A stretch of 64,000 nucleotides of DNA from an uncultured Pseudomonadota bacterium (GTDB lineage: Bacteria; Pseudomonadota; Gammaproteobacteria; Burkholderiales; SG8-39): positions 1 to 64,000 of the forward strand of contig CAILKO010000045.1 of the NCBI GenBank assembly GCA_903834835.1, given 5' to 3'. The stretch's first letter is position 1. Every line of letters begins with the position of its first letter. Of the stretch, positions 33,749-42,753 are shown piece by piece. The translations under genes and the position numbers were made by a program. The notes under the pieces were generated by a model. The model saw only the letters and a program-made list of their open reading frames with translations. It was not told where the DNA came from and ran no database searches.

Positions 33749-34879
33749 CTAGCCCAGCTTCCGGAGCGCGGGCATGACTTCGCGCGCGAACCGCTCGAAG
33801 TTCTGCTTCGACTCCGCATAGCCCATCTTGCCCATCGAAAGCGTGACCACGATGATGCCGTAGTCGAGCTTGCGGTGCGATTCGCTCAGGTGCTCGATCA
33901 CGGTCTCCGGGCTGCCCATCAGCAGGTCGCCCCGCTTGTTGAATTCCGACATCGGTAGTTCGTCCCAGTCCTTCAACATGCCGAGCGCGCGTTCCCACAT
34001 CGGCACCGGCACGTTACCCGGCGGGAAGAAGTGTTCCGGGGTCGCCTTCATGAGATCCCGCAGTGTGTACTCGAAGTGCGGCGTACCGCGCTTCTCCGCT
34101 TCTGCATCTGTATCCGCGATGTACACATGCTTGCTCAGGCCGATCTGCTCGGGCGGCACCTGGTAGCCGTACTCCTCGGCGCACTTGCGGTAGAAGTCGA
34201 ATACGCGACCGATCCCCGCATCGGAATCGAAGCCCTTGATGATCGGATAACGATGCTTCGCGGCCCATTTCGAGGTGCCCGGCGTGCCGATCGTCGGCAC
34301 CCACACCGGCGGATGCGGCTGCGTCAGCGGCCGCGGCCAGATATTCACCGCAGGCAGCTGGTAGAACTTGCCATCGTAGGCGAAGGGCTCGCGCTCGGTC
34401 CAGGCGCGGATCAGGATGTCCATCTGCTCGTCGAACATTTCGCGCGCATCCGCGGGCGTGATGTTGCGGGCATAGAACTCGGCGCCGATGCCCTTCGCCA
34501 CGCCAACGATGATGCGCCCGCGCGAAATCACGTCCAGCATCGCGATCTCCTCGGCGAGCTGTACCGGGTGGTAGGACGGCAGCACATGTCCGATCGGGGC
34601 AAGCTTCAGCTTCTTCGTGCGCCGCATCAGCGCCGCGGAGATGATGTTCACCGCCGGCACATGCGCATGCGGCCACTGCCGGTGCTCGTTGTAGCAGACG
34701 CCGTCAAAACCAAGTTCTTCGCAGTACTCGAGCAGATCCAGCCACTCGTTGAAGAGGTCGCCGCCCTTCACCGGGTCGTAATAGCTGTTCGGAACGTTCA
34801 GCATCGCGGAGTCGTGGTTCTTGCCGAAGTTCTCCGGCAGGTCCATCCACGGCATCCAGTGCATTGCGTAGATCTGCAT
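33749..34879 (-). CDS. luciferase-like (LLM) flavin-dependent monooxygenase
   Basis: 376 aa, starting MQIYAMHWMPWMDLPENF. The luciferase fold is shown by ELGFDGVCYNEHRQWP, LAEEIAMLDVISRGRIIVGVAKGIGAEF and VPTIGTPGTSKWAAKHRYPIIKGFD. This is the longer form often annotated as alkanal monooxygenase-like. It differs from the forward-strand LLM protein at 32086 in length and motifs and is not a recent duplicate. It is coupled to the hydrolase upstream (2-bp gap) and to the SDR downstream. Confidence 0.87.
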   Translation of the reverse strand: MQIYAMHWMPWMDLPENFGKNHDSAMLNVPNSYYDPVKGGDLFNEWLDLLEYCEELGFDGVCYNEHRQWPHAHVPAVNIISAALMRRTKKLKLAPIGHVLPSYHPVQLAEEIAMLDVISRGRIIVGVAKGIGAEFYARNITPADAREMFDEQMDILIRAWTEREPFAYDGKFYQLPAVNIWPRPLTQPHPPVWVPTIGTPGTSKWAAKHRYPIIKGFDSDAGIGRVFDFYRKCAEEYGYQVPPEQIGLSKHVYIADTDAEAEKRGTPHFEYTLRDLMKATPEHFFPPGNVPVPMWERALGMLKDWDELPMSEFNKRGDLLMGSPETVIEHLSESHRKLDYGIIVVTLSMGKMGYAESKQNFERFAREVMPALRKLG

Positions 34880-34881
34880 GC

Positions 34882-35652
34882 TCAGTTTCCTTCCTTGAAG
34901 AACTTCGCCAGCGTCGACGCCGTTTCGGCCGGACGCTCGGTTGCCAGGTCCTGCCCGCCCGGCAGCGTGGCGAATTTCGCGCCGGGAATGGCCGCTGCGT
35001 AGGCGCGGCCGTACTCGAGCGGCAGCAGACCGTTCTTCTCGCCCCAGAGCACGAGCGTCGGCGATGTCGCGCGGGCGAGCCTGGCGCGCAGCTTGGGGTG
35101 ATAGAGCTTCTGAAACAGAAATCGCGCCGAGGCTTCCTTGTCGTACAGGATCGCCGCTTTTTCCTCCGCGTTCTTTGGCGCGAGCGCCGCCCGCACGGCG
35201 GGATCGCTGATCCGCATCTCCGCCATCTGCGCGCTCGGTACCATGAAGAGGTTGGTGAGGATGATGCCCTCGACCTTGATGCCGATCGCATTCACAAGCG
35301 CGAGCTTCTTCACGCGCTCGCGCCAGCCGGCGGCAAGCTCGGCCGCGATCCAGCCGCCGAGCGACTGCCCGGCGATGTTCACGCTCGTCAGACCCAGCGC
35401 ATCGAAAAGGTCGAGGTAGTGATAGACGAGATCGTCGACCCCGTTCCACCCGGGCGGAAGGCTCGTGCCGCCGAATCCGGGATGAACCGGGGCGATGACG
35501 TCGAATTCCCGCGCGAGCGGTTCAAGAAAAGCATGGAGCCGTTCCGATGACGCGTCCTCGCCGTGGAAGAACACCAGCGGCGCTCCGCGCCCGCCCCTGA
35601 GGAGGCGTGTCTTGCGGCCGGCGATATCGAGTTCCTGCTGAGACAAGCTCAT
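34882..35652 (-). CDS. alpha/beta-hydrolase fold protein with altered catalytic triad
   Basis: 256 aa. The fold is clear: oxyanion segment FFHGED, nucleophile elbow GQSLGG with Ser97, and the late strand LVLWGEKNGLLP. In active relatives (meta-cleavage-product hydrolase type) this last strand is followed by Asp, here Asn207, and the C-terminal LPGxGH carries the catalytic His, here Gln234 (LPGGQDLATERP). Two of three triad residues thus appear replaced, so it may be inactive, use other chemistry or have a binding role. Part of the reverse seven-gene operon. Confidence 0.85.
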   Translation of the reverse strand: MSLSQQELDIAGRKTRLLRGGRGAPLVFFHGEDASSERLHAFLEPLAREFDVIAPVHPGFGGTSLPPGWNGVDDLVYHYLDLFDALGLTSVNIAGQSLGGWIAAELAAGWRERVKKLALVNAIGIKVEGIILTNLFMVPSAQMAEMRISDPAVRAALAPKNAEEKAAILYDKEASARFLFQKLYHPKLRARLARATSPTLVLWGEKNGLLPLEYGRAYAAAIPGAKFATLPGGQDLATERPAETASTLAKFFKEGN

Positions 35653-35694
35653 TACACGGTTCTCCCTGTTTCCCTGTTCATTCGAGGTCCCGCC

Positions 35695-35919
35695 TCATTT
35701 TCCCGAGCGACGGAACAGCAGGCTGGCCGCGAACAGCAGGTTGCGCCATCCCATCATCGCAAGGCCGCGGCGCGCCTCTTCCGGGCTGAGTACCGCGGTC
35801 ATCGGAATGCTGCCCATCACCACGCACTTCATGACGAGGGTGTCGCCGTCCCGTTCGATCGCCGACACTTCCATCAGCTCGGTGCCGTCCGGTCCGCGCA
35901 TCTTCATGCCTTCAGCCAT
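35695..35919 (-). CDS. small conserved-type protein of unknown function (74 aa)
   Basis: 74 aa, MAEGMKMRGPDGTELMEVS at the N-terminus and a hydrophobic stretch near the end (WRNLLFAASLLF). It lies 8 bp downstream of the CrtI-like gene and 42 bp upstream of the hydrolase gene, in the same direction, so it is probably a translated member of the operon. No family recognised. Possible accessory protein of the oxidoreductase (inference from position only). Confidence 0.6.
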   Translation of the reverse strand: MAEGMKMRGPDGTELMEVSAIERDGDTLVMKCVVMGSIPMTAVLSPEEARRGLAMMGWRNLLFAASLLFRRSGK

Positions 35920-35927
35920 GTATCCCC

Positions 35928-37520
35928 CTAGCGCGCCCGGCTGATCGCCTTGTCCATGTCCAGCTTCAGATCCTTGAACATCTTCACCGCGGTCGCACGA
36001 CCGCCGCCGTTCACACCGCCGCCCGGGTGCATGAACGGACCGGAAAGGTACAGCCCTTCGATACCAGGCACCGCATACTGCGAAAGTTCCGGTGTCGGCC
36101 GCCGGCCCATGAACTGATGCAGGTAGCGGCCGATACCGCTGATGTCGCCGTGCCGCATGGTCGCGGAATGACGTTCGTAGTCGAGCGGGCTGTCGACGTA
36201 GCGGGCGATGATGTTCTCCGGTCCCATGTTGGTGGTGTACTTGCGATAGCCCTCCAGCATCCAGTCAGCCGTGCTTTCCTTGATGTCATCCCAACGCTTC
36301 GCACCCCCGTCAGCAAGCTCATAGGGCATGAAGTGGTACATATAAAGCGTGTGCTTGCCCGCGGGCGCCCGGGTCGGATCGAACTGGGTCGCGGTGGCAC
36401 AGACCGGGCTTACATGCGCCGGAACGCGGCCGTAGCGCAGGTCGTCGTACTCGCGCCGGAAGGCCTGGTGATCGAGCGGTATCAGTTCGACGATGAAGGG
36501 CGGCGGCGCATCGATACCCTGGAGCGCCTTGTATACCGGCGCCTCATTCAGCGCGTAGTGCGTGTTCATCGAGCTGTAGCCTGCGAACTGTGTGGTCTTG
36601 GCCTCGGCGATGATGTAGGGGTCGATGCCATCGACGAATTTGTCCAGCACATGCGGGTGGACCGAGGCGACCACGCCCTTCTTCGCCCGGAATTCCTCGC
36701 CGCTCTGCAGCCGCACGCCCACCGCCTTGCCGCCTTCCACCAGCACCTTGACGACCTCGGCGCCGGTACGCACCTCGCCGCCGTGGTGCCTGACGCAGCG
36801 CGCAAGCGCCTCGGACAGCGAACCGCTGCCGCCGACCGGCAGACCGCCCTTGTACGCATGCATGAAGCCAAGGAGGATGTTGAACACCATGCCGGTGCCC
36901 TTTTCCTCCGGACCGCACATCGCTTCCGACGAGTACTTGCACAGATGATGTATCACCTGCTCGCTCTCGAACATTTCGGTCACGATGTCGTAGGCGCTCT
37001 TGTTCATCACGCCGATCAGCTCGCGACCCTCTCGACTCTGCTCCAGCATCGCCATGAAGGTGCCAAACGGCGCCGGCGGCTGGAACAGCCCGGCCGTGAA
37101 CATCGGCAGGATCTTGCTGATCTTGCGCACATGTTCGAAATACGTGTCTGCGTCCTTCTTCGAGATCTTCGCGATCGACTCCGCGGTCTTCGCCACGTCG
37201 TACCAGAGCAGCACCGAGGAGCCATCATCGAACAGCGAAGCAAGCGTGATGTCCGGGTACTTGTATTCGAGACCGAATTTCGAGATCAGGCCTAGCTCGT
37301 CATCCTTGATGAGCGGGTTCGCCTGGATGAAGTTGTGCGCCGTGGAATGCAGATCGTGCCGAAACCCCGGCGCGGTCACCTCACGGGTCGTCACCCCGCC
37401 GCCGATCCAGGAATTGGTCTCGAAGACCTGCACACCGAAGCCCGCCGCGGCAAGGTAGGACGCGCAGGTCAGCGTGTTGTGCGACGCTCCGACAACGATG
37501 TAGTCGTACTGGGTAGTCAT
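35928..37520 (-). CDS. CrtI/phytoene-desaturase-like NAD(P)/FAD oxidoreductase
   Basis: 530 aa. The order of elements fits the phytoene desaturase-like flavoproteins: N-terminal dinucleotide strand, GGGVTTREVTAPGFRHDLHS, GGSGSLSEALARCVRHHGGEV, and the C-terminal FAD motif GLYLSGPFMHPGGGVNGGGRATA. The N-terminal nucleotide motif, normally GxGxxG, is GASHNT here (residues 11-16), with Ser and Thr at the second and third Gly positions. The acidic ribose-binding residue Glu34 is kept. Substrate unknown; its position suggests desaturation or oxidation of a catabolic intermediate. Confidence 0.82.
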   Translation of the reverse strand: MTTQYDYIVVGASHNTLTCASYLAAAGFGVQVFETNSWIGGGVTTREVTAPGFRHDLHSTAHNFIQANPLIKDDELGLISKFGLEYKYPDITLASLFDDGSSVLLWYDVAKTAESIAKISKKDADTYFEHVRKISKILPMFTAGLFQPPAPFGTFMAMLEQSREGRELIGVMNKSAYDIVTEMFESEQVIHHLCKYSSEAMCGPEEKGTGMVFNILLGFMHAYKGGLPVGGSGSLSEALARCVRHHGGEVRTGAEVVKVLVEGGKAVGVRLQSGEEFRAKKGVVASVHPHVLDKFVDGIDPYIIAEAKTTQFAGYSSMNTHYALNEAPVYKALQGIDAPPPFIVELIPLDHQAFRREYDDLRYGRVPAHVSPVCATATQFDPTRAPAGKHTLYMYHFMPYELADGGAKRWDDIKESTADWMLEGYRKYTTNMGPENIIARYVDSPLDYERHSATMRHGDISGIGRYLHQFMGRRPTPELSQYAVPGIEGLYLSGPFMHPGGGVNGGGRATAVKMFKDLKLDMDKAISRAR

Positions 37521-37571
37521 CTTTGCTCCCCCCTCATTCGTGCGGACCTGTGGCAGCGGTCCGCAGTCACA

Positions 37572-38330
37572 TCAATGGAAATGCCGCCCGCCGTTGATCA
37601 CCAGCAGCTGCCCGGTCATCATGCGCGACTGGTCGCTCGACAGGAATGCAACCCCGTTGGCGATATCGGCCGGCTCGCACATTTCCTGCATCGGCACGCC
37701 CTCGAGCCAGGCCTTGATCTCCTCGGGCTTGCGCGTCATCGGCCCACGGGTGCGGGTGAGGCCCGGGCACACGGCGTTCACAGTGACCTTGTACGGGCCG
37801 AGTTCGCGCGCGAGTGCGCGCGTGAACCCGATCACCCCGCCCTTCGCGCCCGAATAGTCGACCATGTTCGCCTCGCCCATCAGGGCCGCGTCGGAAGCGA
37901 TATTCACGATCTTCCCCCACTTGCGCTCGCGCATGCCCGGCACCACCAGGCGCGACCACATCATCGTGACTTTCAGCGTCACGTCGATCACGCCATCCCA
38001 GGTCTCCGGCTCGGAGCACCAGAATTCGCTGATCTTGCCGCGCGCCGGCATGCCGACGTTATTCACCATCACATCCACGGGCCCGAGCGTGCGCGTGAGC
38101 TGCTCGTATGCGGCGCGGCACTGTGCGCGATCGCGCAGGTCGGCTGCCTGCGCATAGACGCGGCGCCCGAGCGCGCGGATCGCCTCCGCAACCTCCTGCA
38201 GCGGCCCATCTTCCAGATCGAGCACGGCGACATCCGCGCCCTCCTGCGCGAGGCGCAGCGCGCTCGCGCGCCCGATGCCGTTCGCGCTGCCGGTTACAAC
38301 CGCAACCTTGCCCTTCAGATATTCGCTCAT
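37572..38330 (-). CDS. short-chain dehydrogenase/reductase
   Basis: 252 aa. TGSANGIG cofactor motif (about 14-21), NNVG, and catalytic NIASD with YSGAK (Tyr-x3-Lys). Asp at the end of the second strand (VAVLDLED) suggests NAD rather than NADP preference. The ATG overlaps the stop of the amidohydrolase gene (ATGA), and the gene is followed by the flavoprotein after 51 bp. Distinct in sequence from the SDR at 32986. Confidence 0.88.
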   Translation of the reverse strand: MSEYLKGKVAVVTGSANGIGRASALRLAQEGADVAVLDLEDGPLQEVAEAIRALGRRVYAQAADLRDRAQCRAAYEQLTRTLGPVDVMVNNVGMPARGKISEFWCSEPETWDGVIDVTLKVTMMWSRLVVPGMRERKWGKIVNIASDAALMGEANMVDYSGAKGGVIGFTRALARELGPYKVTVNAVCPGLTRTRGPMTRKPEEIKAWLEGVPMQEMCEPADIANGVAFLSSDQSRMMTGQLLVINGGRHFH

Positions 38331-39493
38331 GCTCTGTCCTTGAATTTGTAGAAGCGTTGGGTATTGGTGGTAAGCATCTTGCGGCGCAGCTCGGCGGGGA
38401 TGTCCTCGCGCTCCGCGACTTCCTCCAGCTCGCTGTCGCGACCCTCGGCATGCGGCATGTCAGCCGAGGCCATCACATTGTCCTCGCCCACCATGCTGAT
38501 CACCTGCGGCAGCCCGGCCTCATGACCCTCGACGCTGAACGCGAGGCGCCCTTCCTTCAGATACTCCAGCGGCGATTTTCCCGGAACCGGAACATTGAAC
38601 ACCGGCTTGCAGACCGGGTAGTAGTGTTCCATGCGGCCAACGATATAGGGCAGCCAGTCGCTGCCTGACTCGAAGAAGCCGAAGCGCAGCCCCTTGTGGC
38701 GATCGAGCACGCCCCCGCCGGTGATTGCGACAAAGCCCATGAACACAGGCAGCAGAAAGCTCGTATTGATCGCCATGTACTGCGAGTGCACGCTGCCCGT
38801 GATGCCCGGATGGCTGTATCCGACATGGATGCACACCGGGAGGTCCTGCCGCTCCGCCTCGCTCCACACCGGATCGAGCATCGGGTCGTTCAGCATCATC
38901 TCGCCTGCCGTGCCCATGCAGTAAAGACCCGCGGCCCCGAGCGTCTTCGCACGCTTCACTTCGGCCACCGCCTCGGCCGGATTGCGGAACGGAATCATCG
39001 CCACGAAGGTGATCCGTCCGCCCGACTGCGCACACTGACCCGCGAGCCAGGTGTTGTAGCTGCGCATAAGCGCGGCCTCGAAGCGCAGATCGTCGGTAAG
39101 GTTCGCCAGAAACGTGGTCGGAAAAATGACCGAACTGTAGATATTGTTGCGATCCATGTCTGCAAGGCGCGCCTGCACGTCCTCCATGGTCTGGGAGGGA
39201 ACGCTGTAGGGCTTGTTCAGCGCGAGCGTGGAGACAGGTGGCGTACCGAAGAACATCGCGGCGGGACCGAAGGGCCGCGGAAACTGGCGGCCATCCACCA
39301 GCCAGAACGCGTCCTGCTTCGCGAGGCCCGGCTGGCCGCGACGATCGATGACGACCGGCCTGCGATCCGCAAACTCGGCGTCAAGGTATTGCCAGGCGGC
39401 CTCCGGTTCCTCGACATGGGAATCGCAGTCGATACAACCGTCTATGCCGAGCTTCTTCACCATTGATGCGTCCTGCATGCCAGTCTTGGTCAT
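38327..39493 (-). CDS. amidohydrolase-family (ACMSD-like) metal hydrolase/decarboxylase
   Basis: 388 aa. The N-terminal metal motif is CIDCDSHVEEPEAAW; further ligand regions are VCIHVGYSHPG and the terminal MASADMPHAEG. This layout is that of the amidohydrolase_2 clade, which includes ACMSD and 5-carboxyvanillate or gamma-resorcylate decarboxylases. The reaction (hydrolysis or decarboxylation) cannot be decided. Start at 39493, with CCCGGAG before the ATG. First gene of the seven-gene reverse operon. Confidence 0.85.
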   Translation of the reverse strand: MTKTGMQDASMVKKLGIDGCIDCDSHVEEPEAAWQYLDAEFADRRPVVIDRRGQPGLAKQDAFWLVDGRQFPRPFGPAAMFFGTPPVSTLALNKPYSVPSQTMEDVQARLADMDRNNIYSSVIFPTTFLANLTDDLRFEAALMRSYNTWLAGQCAQSGGRITFVAMIPFRNPAEAVAEVKRAKTLGAAGLYCMGTAGEMMLNDPMLDPVWSEAERQDLPVCIHVGYSHPGITGSVHSQYMAINTSFLLPVFMGFVAITGGGVLDRHKGLRFGFFESGSDWLPYIVGRMEHYYPVCKPVFNVPVPGKSPLEYLKEGRLAFSVEGHEAGLPQVISMVGEDNVMASADMPHAEGRDSELEEVAEREDIPAELRRKMLTTNTQRFYKFKDRA

Positions 39494-39644
39494 GTTCGCT
39501 CCGGGAATGCTGCGGAAGTTGTGCGCGTGCCCTGCCGGGAACTGCGCGAGATTGACTGCTGGCGGTCGCCACATATTGCGCTGGATCAACCACCGCCGCC
39601 GGCCGCTGCGGGCCGGCCCCTCTCACCCTTTATTCTGTCGGCCG

Positions 39645-39959
39645 ATGCTAGGGACGCCCCTGGGGTGCGTCAAGAAACAACGAATCGTGCGCTCGATGGT
39701 GCCGATTGACGAAATCAACGTGCGCGCCTTCCTGTTCAACTACTTCATCGGCCAGGACACGGTGGTCTGCGATAAGCAGGACTACGCATCGGCCGAACGA
39801 CTGGCGGCGACCGACGTGGGTGTGGTCAAATGGCGAAAGATCGTCTCCGCATTCGCCAGTGGCGAAAAGGGTCGCCCGACCCAGTGGAAGTCAGCCGCTC
39901 AGGTCGCGGCTGAGGCCGAAGGCCACGGCGGTCTGCGCGAAGCGGCCGAGGCGCAATAG
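39645..39959 (+). pseudogene. remnant of a Rieske oxygenase C-terminus
   Basis: An open frame of 104 codons whose product from about residue 18 aligns to the end of the Rieske protein at 30948: MVPIDEINVRAFL corresponds to MVPVDENHVRAFL, and YFIGQDTVVCDKQDYASAERLAATDVGVVKWRK corresponds to YFIGQDRVVFETQDYWAPERLASTDVGLVKWRR. About 30 residues between the two blocks are missing and the whole Rieske and iron-binding part is absent. It is therefore a truncated, internally deleted copy. Transcription in the forward direction into the downstream dehydrogenase is possible. Confidence 0.75.
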
Positions 39960-39994
39960 AAAAGGCCGCCGTACCAACGGGGGAGAAACGCAAC

Positions 39995-40888
39995 ATGGCT
40001 GGAATCGCCACCAAGAAATCAAAAGTAGGGTTCATCGCGCTGGGTGACATCGGCTTGCCGATGGTCAGCAACCTGGTCAAGAACGGCTTCAAGCCGATGG
40101 TGTTCGACCTGCGCAAGGAGCCGGTCAACGCGGCGGTCCGGATGGGCGCGAAGGCGGCCGATTCGGTCAAGACGATGGCTCAGCAGTGCGACTTCATCTG
40201 CATCGCGCTGGTCGGCGCGCCGCAGATGGAGCAGGTTCTGGAAGGTCCGAACGGAATCTTCGCGAACGCCAAACGCGGTACGGCGATACTCTCCCATGCC
40301 ACGATGCCCCCGGAAAATGCCAAGGACTTCGCCCGTCGCGCCAAGGCGAAAGGACTGGAGTGGCTGGATACTCCGATGAGCGGCGCGAACATCGCTGCAA
40401 AGGCGGGCACCCTGACCTGGCTGGTCGGCGGCACCCCGGCGCTCCTGAAGCGCTGCCAGCCCATCCTGAATGCGATGGGAACCAACACCTTCCTGCTCGG
40501 CGAACCCGGCGCAGGCCAGGTCGGCAAGCTCGTGAACGGTCTCATGTTCCACGTCGGCTATGTGGCCACGCTCGAAGCCCTGAAACTTGCCCAGGCCTAC
40601 AACGTTCCGGAAAAACTCATCATCGATCTCGCCAAGGTCAGCACCGGCAACTGCTGGATGGTGCAGAACTGGGGCTACATGGACCGCCTGGTCGATTCCC
40701 ACCCGCAGGGCACCGACTCCTTCGTACAGACCCATGTGCGCAAGGACATCGCCGATGCGCTGATCGCCGCCAAGTCGTGCAAGAAGGCCATGCCGATGAC
40801 CGCGGTTTCCTATCAGATCTATCCGGACCTGCTGATCGAGCGCGCCAAGCTGCGCGCCGCCGGCGCAAAAAAGAAGAAGAAGGCCTGA
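39995..40888 (+). CDS. beta-hydroxyacid dehydrogenase (3-hydroxyisobutyrate dehydrogenase-like)
   Basis: 297 aa. The N-terminal motif KVGFIALGDIGLPMVSNLVKNG is the family GxGxxG, with DTPMSG for substrate binding and the catalytic Lys in GQVGKLVNG. The C-terminus carries an unusual poly-lysine tail (AGAKKKKKA). Such enzymes oxidise 3-hydroxy acids or reduce semialdehydes using NAD(P). A terminator follows. Preceded by the Rieske remnant with 35 bp spacing and GGGGGAG upstream of the ATG. Confidence 0.88.
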   Translation: MAGIATKKSKVGFIALGDIGLPMVSNLVKNGFKPMVFDLRKEPVNAAVRMGAKAADSVKTMAQQCDFICIALVGAPQMEQVLEGPNGIFANAKRGTAILSHATMPPENAKDFARRAKAKGLEWLDTPMSGANIAAKAGTLTWLVGGTPALLKRCQPILNAMGTNTFLLGEPGAGQVGKLVNGLMFHVGYVATLEALKLAQAYNVPEKLIIDLAKVSTGNCWMVQNWGYMDRLVDSHPQGTDSFVQTHVRKDIADALIAAKSCKKAMPMTAVSYQIYPDLLIERAKLRAAGAKKKKKA

Positions 40889-40919
40889 TCGGGCTTTCCG
40901 CAGGTCCTCGCAGGTTCTG

Positions 40920-40959
40920 ACGGGCCGGCCTCCGCAGGGAGACCGGCCCGTTTGATTTT
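40920..40959 (+). terminator. Rho-independent terminator
   Basis: ACGGGCCGG (40920-40928) pairs with CCGGCCCGT (40943-40951), followed by TTTGATTTT. It closes the dehydrogenase transcript before the cupin gene at 41015. Confidence 0.75.
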
Positions 40960-41014
40960 GGGCGGACACTGACATACATTGGCCGCCGGGACCAACCGCC
41001 GGGGGGAGCAGAAA

Positions 41015-41623
41015 ATGTCAGACGCAGCGAGCCAGGAAACCGCTTTCGACCGTTTCATCCGCAAGACACGCGATCTGTTCGCGCAGGAGACCGATCTCGA
41101 GAAGCGCTGGACGGCGCTCAATCCGATTCTGGCCGAACTCCTCGCCGACCCTGCATCCATCGAGGCATCGAAACGCTGGCGCGACTGCATACCGCGCGAG
41201 AAGCGCGCCGAGAACCATCTGTTCTACGAGGATCCGGACTACGGATTCGTCGTGAACGGTCTCGTGGTCAACGCGGAGGGGTATCAGCATATTCCGCGCG
41301 TGCACGATCACAACCGCGTCTACACGCTCTACGGGCTCATCGATGGCCGCCAGCAGATCCAGCGCTTCGAGCGCCTGGATGACGGCAAGACGGAAAATCT
41401 CGCCCGCATCCGGAAATCGGTGGACGTCACCTGCGGCCCGGGCGAAATCGATCTCGTCCGCCCCTATGAGATCCACAGCGAGGATACGGTGGGCGACCGC
41501 GCGGTGGCGGTCATCGTACGCAGCGAGCTGAGCGAAGGCATTCCTTCGGCACGCTACATCCCGGAGAAGGACTACTACTGGATGGTGGACGGACCGATGC
41601 AGAACCGGATTTCGTTCTACTGA
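41015..41623 (+). CDS. cupin (cysteine-dioxygenase-like) protein
   Basis: 202 aa from the ATG at 41015 (GGGGGGAG before it). Cupin motif 1 is seen as VHDHNRVYTLYGLIDG and motif 2 as CGPGEIDLVRPYEIHSEDT, giving two candidate metal His in the first and one in the second, as in thiol-dioxygenase-type three-His iron sites. The N-terminal 70 residues are helical and without clear match. The substrate is unknown; a ring- or thiol-oxidising dioxygenase is possible. Confidence 0.65.
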   Translation: MSDAASQETAFDRFIRKTRDLFAQETDLEKRWTALNPILAELLADPASIEASKRWRDCIPREKRAENHLFYEDPDYGFVVNGLVVNAEGYQHIPRVHDHNRVYTLYGLIDGRQQIQRFERLDDGKTENLARIRKSVDVTCGPGEIDLVRPYEIHSEDTVGDRAVAVIVRSELSEGIPSARYIPEKDYYWMVDGPMQNRISFY

Positions 41624-41674
41624 ACGACGCGGAGGGCGCGCCGCAACGGCACGGCGTGCACCCTCCAACGCAGC

Positions 41675-42751
41675 CTATCGTTCCGCTTCAGCCATCCGGT
41701 CGAGCATGCGGTTCACACGCCGGCCGGAAACATCGGTGCTGAGGGTCACCATGCGTACGCCCAGGGCCATGGTCTGCCCGAGGAGCCCGTCGATTGCCTC
41801 GGACACCCGGCTGTCCTCGGCTTTCAGCGCATCGCGCTGAAACCGTCGATACGCCTCGTCGATCTCAGGGTCGTCAAGCGCGTAGTTGCGCGATGTACCG
41901 TAGAAATAATGCATCGTGTGCTGTGTCTCCGGCGTGAGCAGGTGCGTGCCGCGCAGACTCAGCCCTGATCCGTCGCGTGCGCGCCCGGTCTCCGAGCACC
42001 CGTTATGCGACATCAGCATGGACGGTGCCACCCACAGCATGTCCGCGTTGTAGTCCAGCCGCACGCCCTTGGGCGCGTACTTGCCGAAGATCGTGGCCGG
42101 CGGCCGGGCGTCGCGGTACAGCCGCAGATCGCGCAGCATGTCGCCCTCCTGCTCGATCGATGTTTCCGACAGGACCAGATCGTCGCTGATGCCGCCGCTC
42201 GTCTTGTGAAGGAAGAGCGCGTGACCGAGGTCGAGCAGGTTTTCTACCAGCAGCATGTAGTTGCAATCGACGTGATGCCCGCCCTTGATGGTGCGCCAGG
42301 CAGGGTCCTCGAAATGCCTCAGATCGATGATCTTGGACTCATCCGCGCGCGCCGGATCGCCCGTCCAGATCCACAGCACACCATAGCGCTCGAGCAGCGG
42401 AAAGCTGCGCAGCTTCGCCTCCTGCGGAATCCTGCCGTCACCCTGCGGATTGCGCACGCATGCCCCGCTGCAATCGAACTCGAGGCCGTGATAGCCGCAT
42501 TGCAGGTTGTCGCCGACCTTCTTGCCCTGGCTCATCGGCGCAAGCTTGTGCGGGCAGATGTCGAGCAGCGCAACGGCCTTCCCCGCCTCGGTGCGGTAGA
42601 GCACGATCGGCATGTTCAGGATGCGCCGGGGAAACATCTCCTGCGTGACCTCGTGCGACCAGGCGGCGCAATACCAGGCGTTGCGGATCAGCGGCCGCTC
42701 ATAACCTTCAAGCAGCCGCGCGGTTTCAAGATTGGCTCCGATATCACCCAT
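41675..42751 (-). CDS. Rieske oxygenase (vanillate O-demethylase-like oxygenase subunit)
   Basis: 358 aa. Rieske ligands Cys66/His68 (CPHKLAPM) and Cys85/His88 (CGYHGLEF); the catalytic iron triad Asp174, His177, His182 in ENLLDLGHALFLH, all intact. Length and WYCAAWSHEV start match VanA/toluate-type single-component oxygenases. A VanB-like reductase is not in the window. It starts 2 bp after the stop of the upstream cupin gene, so the two form a reverse operon. Confidence 0.9.
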   Translation of the reverse strand: MGDIGANLETARLLEGYERPLIRNAWYCAAWSHEVTQEMFPRRILNMPIVLYRTEAGKAVALLDICPHKLAPMSQGKKVGDNLQCGYHGLEFDCSGACVRNPQGDGRIPQEAKLRSFPLLERYGVLWIWTGDPARADESKIIDLRHFEDPAWRTIKGGHHVDCNYMLLVENLLDLGHALFLHKTSGGISDDLVLSETSIEQEGDMLRDLRLYRDARPPATIFGKYAPKGVRLDYNADMLWVAPSMLMSHNGCSETGRARDGSGLSLRGTHLLTPETQHTMHYFYGTSRNYALDDPEIDEAYRRFQRDALKAEDSRVSEAIDGLLGQTMALGVRMVTLSTDVSGRRVNRMLDRMAEAER

Positions 42752-42753
42752 GG

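Noticed and set aside
39213..39644. In-frame extension upstream of the Rieske remnant
   Set aside because: It is antisense to the amidohydrolase start region and has no similarity to Rieske proteins.
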